Positions 58,780 through 64,000 of a stretch of 64,000 nt of DNA are shown here, one piece after another; within the stretch, counting starts at the first letter, position 1, and every line of letters begins with the position of its first letter. Below the pieces are notes generated by a model that saw only the letters and a list, made by a program, of their open reading frames with translations, had not been told where the DNA came from and did no database searches. Source of the DNA: Colwellia sp. 20A7 (GTDB taxonomy: Bacteria > Pseudomonadota > Gammaproteobacteria > Enterobacterales > Alteromonadaceae); assembly GCF_009832865.1 (NCBI RefSeq), contig NZ_CP047130.1, forward strand, positions 1,426,001-1,490,000, written 5' to 3'. Made by a program: the position numbers and the translations under genes.

Positions 58780-59316
58780 ATGACATTAGTTAAAAAGTTG
58801 AAATGTACAAAAACCTTGCGTGCTTTAATGTTTGCTTGTATTGGTTCTTTGATAACGCTTAGCGCATCTTTGAGTGCTCATCTTTTAAATGAGACAACCG
58901 CGCAAGTTATTTTAAGAGATGGACAAGTTGAAGTAAAAGTCTACACAGATCTAGCGCATTTTAGCGCTGCTCTACAAAGTGATCAGGCTTGGTTGTTAGG
59001 CGATATTGATGCCGTAATGCCTGAGAATTTAAATAGTAGCCAACAAGAAACCTTCATTATTAATGCGCTTAAACAAAAAATGCTTTTAATGGTAAATGGA
59101 AAACCGTTAAGTGTTGAAGTCGCTTATTTAGGAACCATTGTGGATAAAAATGATGCTGACACCAGAGAAATTATTTTTCAAGCAAGACATAGTTATTCCA
59201 AGGTAACTGAACTCTCGGTTTCATTTCATAAAAGTTTAGGAGCTGTGCATACCAGCTTTGTTAAACCACAATATAAATTACTCAGCGTTGGCGAGACGGC
59301 TCATATGGTTTTTTAA
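58780..59316 (+). CDS. Small exported protein downstream of the YHYH gene
   Basis: 178 residues. Signal peptide with cleavage near LSASLSA (residue ~33). The mature part is mixed alpha/beta, starting HLLNETTAQVILRDGQVEVK and containing QARHSYSKVTELSVSF. It faintly resembles the periplasmic segment preceding HupE/UreJ-like membrane domains, but no membrane part follows. Same direction as the YHYH lipoprotein with a 21-bp gap, so probably a functional pair. Not assigned to a family. Confidence 0.75.
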   Translation: MTLVKKLKCTKTLRALMFACIGSLITLSASLSAHLLNETTAQVILRDGQVEVKVYTDLAHFSAALQSDQAWLLGDIDAVMPENLNSSQQETFIINALKQKMLLMVNGKPLSVEVAYLGTIVDKNDADTREIIFQARHSYSKVTELSVSFHKSLGAVHTSFVKPQYKLLSVGETAHMVF

Positions 59317-59462
59317 AAACTTCGACTATATAGCATCGTCTATAGATAATTGGCTTATTTAACTACGACACTAAAATCGGACTTAAGTAAGCCTTTTCTT
59401 TTATGAAAACCTTAATTGTAGGCATATAGCCAATATGCAATACTGCTACCAAGCATAAAATC

Positions 59463-60962
59463 ATGAACCTAAAGAACAGAGAACCCGTGAAGTTAATCCA
59501 TAAATTCTTTTTAGCTTTTTTCATCACCAATATTACCTTAGTCGGCCTAATGTTTGTGTTTATATACATGAACTTTTCGTCTGAGTTCAATAACTTTGTT
59601 AAGCAAGAAGAGCATAAGCATCTTTCACAGGTAAAGGTGCAATTAGTTCAGCTGTATTCTGAATTAGAGTCTTGGGAAGCTATCACGCAGAACACGCAAT
59701 TATGGCGCTCTATTGTTGCCCCTAAAAAGCAAAGCACGACAAAAACTAAACAACAAAATGATGATGATTTTACTAACAATAAGGCTAGTGCTATTACCGG
59801 CGTTGATAATAAACCACCGTCGTTATTATGGTTAAACATTCCTGCTGATTTACTCCAAACGGGTAAACGTATCAGTTTGTATAATGAAAATAAGCAGGTT
59901 GTAGTTGGTAGGGCTGATATAAATGAAAACCCTTATACAGAAGCGGTTACATTAAATAACAATGTAATTGGTTGGATAGGGTTAGTCCCTTCAAACTTGG
60001 TTGAAAACAGCCCAGCAGAAGCTTTTTTGTCGGCACAGCTTCATAATTATTTACTGATCACATTATTTGTTATTCTACTGGCTTTTATTATGGCGATAGT
60101 TTTATCTAAGCATTTAATTAAGCCGATAAAACAAATTGTTGCCGGCACAAATGAACTTAATAAAGGTAATTTCGCTAGCAGAATAAAACCGCTGACTCAG
60201 GATGAATTGGGCACACTGTCTAATAACTTTAATGAGCTAGCCGGCACCCTTGAACACAATCAACAAATGCGATTTCAATGGGTTTCAGATACTTCTCATG
60301 AATTAAGAACGCCGCTAACGGTATTACGCTCTCATTTGTTAGCTGTACAAGATGGCGTTTTTGTTGCCGATGAAAAGCGTATTCGTTTATTGATCAGTCA
60401 GGTTGATAATTTGAATCATATTGTAGATGACCTTGCTCAATTAGCTAACAGTGACACGGCTAGCTTAACTTACCATAAGATTGATGTTGACGTGATTCAA
60501 GTGTTTCAACAAGCAATTGAAAGTTATACAGCTCGATTTACAGAGCACAAGTTATCACTTAATTGCCAAGCCTTAAAAAATGCAGGGCTCTGTCTTGTTA
60601 GTGGTGATAAAGATAGATTACAGCAGTTATTTTCTAACTTACTTGAAAACACTTGCCGATATACCGATAAAGGGGGTCAGGTAAGTATAGAAATTAATAA
60701 GTGTGATAGTGAGTTAGAGATTGTTTTGCAAGACTCAGCACCAGGTGTTTTACCCGAAGAGCAGAGTAAACTCTTTGAACGTTTCTATCGTGTTGAAAAA
60801 TCTAGAAATAGAGACTTTGGTGGCTCTGGGCTTGGATTATCATTATGTAAACAAATAGTAGAGGTTCACGGCGGTGATATTTCATTACAAGATTCACCGT
60901 TAGGTGGTTTAGCCGTAAAAGTCACACTTCCTCTTGTAGGTTATAGTAATGACAATACATAA
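59463..60962 (+). CDS. baeS: Sensor histidine kinase, BaeS-like
   Basis: 499 residues. Two membrane helices (about 14-37 and 196-217) enclose a periplasmic sensor part containing a Lys/Gln/Asp-rich insert (QQNDDDFTNNK). Then a HAMP domain (LIKPIKQIVAGTNELNKGNF), HisKA with phospho-acceptor His279 in SDTSHELRTPL, and HATPase (LFSNLLENTCRYTD, GGSGLGLSL). The cytoplasmic half closely follows E. coli BaeS in wording (HNQQMR, DDLAQLANSD, LQDSAPGV). BaeS senses envelope stress. The stop overlaps the response regulator by 14 bp. Confidence 0.92.
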   Translation: MNLKNREPVKLIHKFFLAFFITNITLVGLMFVFIYMNFSSEFNNFVKQEEHKHLSQVKVQLVQLYSELESWEAITQNTQLWRSIVAPKKQSTTKTKQQNDDDFTNNKASAITGVDNKPPSLLWLNIPADLLQTGKRISLYNENKQVVVGRADINENPYTEAVTLNNNVIGWIGLVPSNLVENSPAEAFLSAQLHNYLLITLFVILLAFIMAIVLSKHLIKPIKQIVAGTNELNKGNFASRIKPLTQDELGTLSNNFNELAGTLEHNQQMRFQWVSDTSHELRTPLTVLRSHLLAVQDGVFVADEKRIRLLISQVDNLNHIVDDLAQLANSDTASLTYHKIDVDVIQVFQQAIESYTARFTEHKLSLNCQALKNAGLCLVSGDKDRLQQLFSNLLENTCRYTDKGGQVSIEINKCDSELEIVLQDSAPGVLPEEQSKLFERFYRVEKSRNRDFGGSGLGLSLCKQIVEVHGGDISLQDSPLGGLAVKVTLPLVGYSNDNT

Positions 60963-61623
60963 AATACTGATTGTTGAAGATGAAGAGCACATTGCTGAAG
61001 TGCTTATCGCTTATTGCAAACAGCAAGGTTATAGCACTGAACATTTTAATAGCGGGCAGGGCGTTGTTAATTTTGTAAAACATAATCATGTTGATTTAAT
61101 CTTGTTAGATTTAATGCTGCCAGAAGTAGACGGTATTACGATATGTAAAGAAGTAAGATTGTTCTCGAATGTACCTATTATTATGGTCACGGCTAAAAGT
61201 GAAGAAGTAGATAGATTGCAGGGATTAAACCTTGGTGCTGATGACTATATATGTAAACCTTTTAGTCCTAAAGAAGTTATCGCAAGAATACAGGCAGTGC
61301 TAAGAAGAGTTGATAAACCTGCAGCAAATGTTATTCATCAGGCAGGCTTTGAGGTACATAAAGAAGACTATGTTGCTTTGCTTAAAGGAAAGGATATTGG
61401 TTTTACTGCGGTTGAATTTAAAATCTTTCTGCTATTCATCACCCAAGCTGGCCGTGTATTTACCCGTGAAGATATTATTAACACACTTTATAACCAAGCT
61501 TTAGAAATGTCGGATCGCAATATAGATAATCATATTAAAAATATACGTAAAAAGATAAACCACATTGAAGAAGGTTTAAATCCAATCTCTGCAGTTTACG
61601 GTGTTGGTTATAAATTTAAATAA
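60949..61623 (+). CDS. baeR: Response regulator, BaeR-like (OmpR/PhoB family)
   Basis: 224 residues. Receiver domain with Asp54 in LILLDLMLPEVDG, MVTAKSEEVDRLQGLNLGADDYICKPFSPKEV, then a winged-helix DNA-binding domain (FTAVEFKIFLLF, DRNIDNHIKNIRKKI, AVYGVGYKFK). Very like E. coli BaeR in the ADDYICKP(F/Y)SP stretch. Pair partner of the preceding kinase through a 14-bp overlap. Targets may include the adjacent exported-protein genes or efflux genes; no binding site was identified. Confidence 0.93.
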   Translation: MTIHKILIVEDEEHIAEVLIAYCKQQGYSTEHFNSGQGVVNFVKHNHVDLILLDLMLPEVDGITICKEVRLFSNVPIIMVTAKSEEVDRLQGLNLGADDYICKPFSPKEVIARIQAVLRRVDKPAANVIHQAGFEVHKEDYVALLKGKDIGFTAVEFKIFLLFITQAGRVFTREDIINTLYNQALEMSDRNIDNHIKNIRKKINHIEEGLNPISAVYGVGYKFK

Positions 61624-61659
61624 GGGTTTTATCTAATTAACTGTACCTTTCGGTAAGGT

Positions 61660-61688
61660 TTGACTTAAACTGTACCGTTAAGTACAAT
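61660..61688 (+). promoter_or_regulatory. Promoter and operator of the TetR gene
   Basis: TTGACT (61660-61665), 17-base spacer, TACAAT (61683-61688). The palindrome TGTAC-CGTTAA-GTACA (61671-61686) lies across the spacer and -10, and a related TACC-TTTC-GGTA dyad sits just upstream (about 61643-61656). This layout fits autorepression by the TetR protein encoded 35 bases downstream. Confidence 0.75.
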
Positions 61689-61722
61689 TGCACAATAGTT
61701 GGTTGTTTAATTTGGAGTCATT

Positions 61723-62325
61723 GTGACTAGCGGTAGAAAAAAATTATTTGATGAAAATACGGCTTTAAATGCTGCCATGGATGTATTTTGGCAAAAAGGC
61801 TATGTTGGTGCTTCTCTTGCTGATTTAACTAAGCGTATGGGAATCAATAAGCCGAGTATGTACAGTGCTTTTGGTAATAAAGAGGCGTTATTTGTTAAAG
61901 CGACTCAATGTTATATTGATACTAAAATGAAGCCACTAATTGCCTTGCTTTTTGAAGAAAACGTGACGCTAAAAAAACGTTTGAAAAATCATATGATGTC
62001 TATTGTATCTATGCAATGTGATACAAGTGATGCAAAAGGTTGTTATTTGGCATTGTGTCAGTCAGAACTTGTTAGCGGTGATATTCCTGAACAAGCCGAG
62101 CAGTTGCTTAAAGAAGCCGATGCTATGCCAATTCAAGTTTATACCGAGTTGTTTAATACTGACGTTGAGGCTATTAAATTAGGGCTAAATAACAATGCCC
62201 AGGCCAACGCGTTAAGTCTATACACTGTATTAAAAGGTACTGCTTCGATGGCGCGCTCAGGTATTGATAAGTCAGCACTTGAATATAGTATTGATAGCAT
62301 TCTTGTTGGTATAGGTGTTCATTAA
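61723..62325 (+). CDS. TetR-family regulator, GTG start
   Basis: 200 residues; GTG start at 61723 with GGAG 5 bases before. Helix-turn-helix ALNAAMDVFWQKGYVGAS, LTKRMGINKPSMYSAFGNKE. The C-terminal part has several Cys (MQCDTSDAKGCYLALCQSE), which could sense redox or electrophiles as in related regulators; this is inference. Probably represses itself and the FrnE-like gene 87 bp downstream through the palindrome at 61671-61686. Confidence 0.92.
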   Translation: MTSGRKKLFDENTALNAAMDVFWQKGYVGASLADLTKRMGINKPSMYSAFGNKEALFVKATQCYIDTKMKPLIALLFEENVTLKKRLKNHMMSIVSMQCDTSDAKGCYLALCQSELVSGDIPEQAEQLLKEADAMPIQVYTELFNTDVEAIKLGLNNNAQANALSLYTVLKGTASMARSGIDKSALEYSIDSILVGIGVH

Positions 62326-62412
62326 GCCGAGCTAATGAATTTAAGTAATTTAAGTAAGACTAAATCAGCTAAGCAAGATTGATTTAGAGTTTAAGATTAA
62401 TAGGAATTATAT

Positions 62413-63060
62413 ATGGTAGACAAGCTCAAAATAGATATCATTTCGGATGTTGTTTGTCCTTGGTGCATTATCGGTTACAAAAATTTAGCACAAGCAATTA
62501 CTGAATTAGGTGTTCAAGATCAAGTTGAAATTGAATGGCAACCATTTGAATTAAACCCTGATATGCCACCAGAAGGTGAACATTTAAGAGAACATTCAGC
62601 GAGAAAATACGGCTCTACACCAGAAAGTAGTGCTAAATTTAGAGTTGAAATGGCAGAGCGTGGCAACGAGGTTGGTTTTCAATTTAACTTTTTTGAAGAA
62701 ATGAGAATAGTGAATACTCGCGATGCTCATGTCATGTTGGAATTTGCTAAAGATTACAATCTTCAAACAGCATTAAAGTTACGATTATTCGCTGCTTGTT
62801 TTAGCGAACAAAAAGACATCTCAGACCGTGAAGTACTTATTAAAGAAGTCGTTGCTGTTGGTTTAGATGAGAATGAAGCAAGAGTTATATTTGAAAATAA
62901 AAGTGCGATTAAAGAAGTTCAAGAAAAAGAAGTAGAATGGCAGCGTATGGGGATTACATCAGTACCAACCGTAGTCCTTAACCGTAAAGTTGCAGCAGCA
63001 GGCGCACAACCTGTGGAAGCATTTAAGCAATTCATTATGTCAGAATTGCAAGCTAGCTAA
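62413..63060 (+). CDS. FrnE/DsbA-like thioredoxin-fold oxidoreductase
   Basis: 215 residues, no signal peptide, so cytoplasmic. Redox motif CPWC in IISDVVCPWCIIGYKNLA, then the helical insert (EHLREHSARKYGSTPESS) and the cis-Pro loop GITSVPTVVLNRK. This is the FrnE/2-hydroxychromene-2-carboxylate isomerase branch of the DsbA family; members help against oxidative stress. In line behind the TetR gene, which likely controls it. Confidence 0.92.
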   Translation: MVDKLKIDIISDVVCPWCIIGYKNLAQAITELGVQDQVEIEWQPFELNPDMPPEGEHLREHSARKYGSTPESSAKFRVEMAERGNEVGFQFNFFEEMRIVNTRDAHVMLEFAKDYNLQTALKLRLFAACFSEQKDISDREVLIKEVVAVGLDENEARVIFENKSAIKEVQEKEVEWQRMGITSVPTVVLNRKVAAAGAQPVEAFKQFIMSELQAS

Positions 63061-63178
63061 GCGAGTATTAGGAATAATAAGTGAGTTTTGTCGTCAACAT
63101 CAGTAATTAAGCGTTGATTTCAAAACTGACTTATCGTTAATCTATGTCAGTATGGAACATATCATTTATTAAGAGCAA

Positions 63179-64000
63179 TTAAGTCGCGGGTTTATTATCC
63201 ATAAAAAAGTTCACGTTATTTAAGTCAACCATGTAGTCACGTTTCACGTGCTTATTGTTTTCTAGTTTATCTAAATCACCAATCAATGTTACTAATTTAT
63301 CATGAGCGTGATGACTGGTTCTTTCATAATCTTCAGGCTTTCCGGTGTAATCAACACGCTCTGTTTCCTTTTTATCATGACTACTTTCATTCTTTTCCAG
63401 CCAAATATCGTTAATTTGTCGAATACTGCTCTCATTTGTTATTCTTTCAACAAGTGCCGTTTCTAATTCATACTGATTTGTTTTTGGGTTAAATTCATAT
63501 GTTTCTTTATCAATATCTACTTGGTGTTCTTGATCAAGACCGACTAGTTCTTGCTTTTTAACCGCGGTATTAATGTTATAACTTTCAGTTTTATCATAAT
63601 TATCTGGACGAGTACCTTGATAATCAAAGTGAGAATTAACGGTTTTATTTTGCGTTATGCCGTTTAATTCACCTGATTTATATTGCTCGGTTACCTGACT
63701 TAATTCTACGGCACTTTTAGGGTGTACAGATCGAGGTCCTTCTGGCTCTGACGTAAATGCAAATTTTGCGTCAAAATCAGCTAATTTAGAAATACCTGTA
63801 CCTAATGTATTATCGGCGTCTTCACCAAGGCCTTTATAACGAGGATCATTAGTCACCATGTTATCAACTAGATCGGCGACCATTTCTCTGCCATTGGTGA
63901 ATTCGTGTGCGGCAACTGATTCTATATTGCTATAGCGCTCGGCTGCTGATGACATACTGGTAAAAGCGTCTTTAAATACAGCAAAGCCTTGTTGCATACG
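63179..64000 (-). CDS. Unrecognised hydrophilic protein, probably cut by the right window edge
   Basis: At least 272 residues; the frame is open to the window end and the ATG at 63997 need not be the true start. Strongly hydrophilic and charged, no membrane segment or signal in the visible part. An N-terminal helical part (AERYSNIESVAAHEFTNG) is followed by repeated Asp/Tyr-containing phrases: DYQGTRPDNYDKTESYNIN at ~125 and DYTGKPEDYERTSHHAHD at ~225 look like two copies of one unit. Family not recognised. Confidence 0.65.
   Translation of the reverse strand, partial: RMQQGFAVFKDAFTSMSSAAERYSNIESVAAHEFTNGREMVADLVDNMVTNDPRYKGLGEDADNTLGTGISKLADFDAKFAFTSEPEGPRSVHPKSAVELSQVTEQYKSGELNGITQNKTVNSHFDYQGTRPDNYDKTESYNINTAVKKQELVGLDQEHQVDIDKETYEFNPKTNQYELETALVERITNESSIRQINDIWLEKNESSHDKKETERVDYTGKPEDYERTSHHAHDKLVTLIGDLDKLENNKHVKRDYMVDLNNVNFFMDNKPAT

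Overview
The window looks like chromosome of an AT-rich marine gammaproteobacterium of the Alteromonadales, most likely Colwelliaceae (Colwellia or Thalassotalea-like). This rests on the zapA / ygfB-pepP-ubiH-ubiI-gcvTHP gene order typical of gammaproteobacteria, on the TonB receptor type, on DUF5610 and on the repeat content. I cannot run a search, so the genus is inference. No rRNA, tRNA, CRISPR array, intact insertion sequence or replication origin was seen.

Layout. 1-3757: a FecR anti-sigma regulator (cut by the left edge) and its STN-containing TonB-dependent receptor. 3853-5451: two unrecognised divergent genes. 5546-10345: a long RluA-type pseudouridine synthase, a YebC/YeeN-family regulator, a DUF2235 hydrolase and hemF. 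10585-11742: a YceJ-type cytochrome b561 coupled to a yceI gene broken by one extra base. 11930-24046: LysR regulator, zapA, a DUF2237 gene, then ygfB, pepP, ubiH and ubiI (ubiquinone synthesis) and gcvT, gcvH, gcvP (glycine cleavage), closed by a strong terminator.

24161-27632 is the most accessory-looking part. It holds a KAP-family P-loop ATPase whose 5' end carries a one-base frameshift, and a two-gene overlapping operon of a SatD-family protein and a DUF3307 membrane protein. The SatD protein has class III nucleotide-cyclase-like motifs plus a C-terminal helix-turn-helix. Upstream of the operon lie four identical-period palindromes, and a 24-bp direct repeat brackets the operon. I regard this as the best candidate for an undescribed signalling or defence module.

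27722-33714: VF530 DNA-binding protein, a short DTW-domain protein, an FKBP lipoprotein, a 267-bp MITE-like element, an exported beta-solenoid with a histidine every 19 residues, a DEAD-box helicase and a diguanylate cyclase. 33827-38210: a probable Fur-controlled ferric-iron ABC operon (fbpABC plus a helical exported protein). 38910-47051: EamA transporter, an aspartate-dehydrogenase-like protein, dehydrogenase and GST genes divergent from a LysR gene, an amidohydrolase lipoprotein and a DUF900 hydrolase lipoprotein.

47498-53983: an RND multidrug efflux operon (adaptor, pump, outer-membrane factor) followed by a TetR gene. 54512-56150: a DUF5610 protein and a metallo-beta-lactamase-fold protein. 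56446-61623: a PEBP-YHYH lipoprotein, a small exported protein, and a BaeSR-like two-component system. 61723-63060: a TetR regulator with a clear promoter/operator and an FrnE/DsbA-like protein. The right edge cuts an unrecognised hydrophilic protein.
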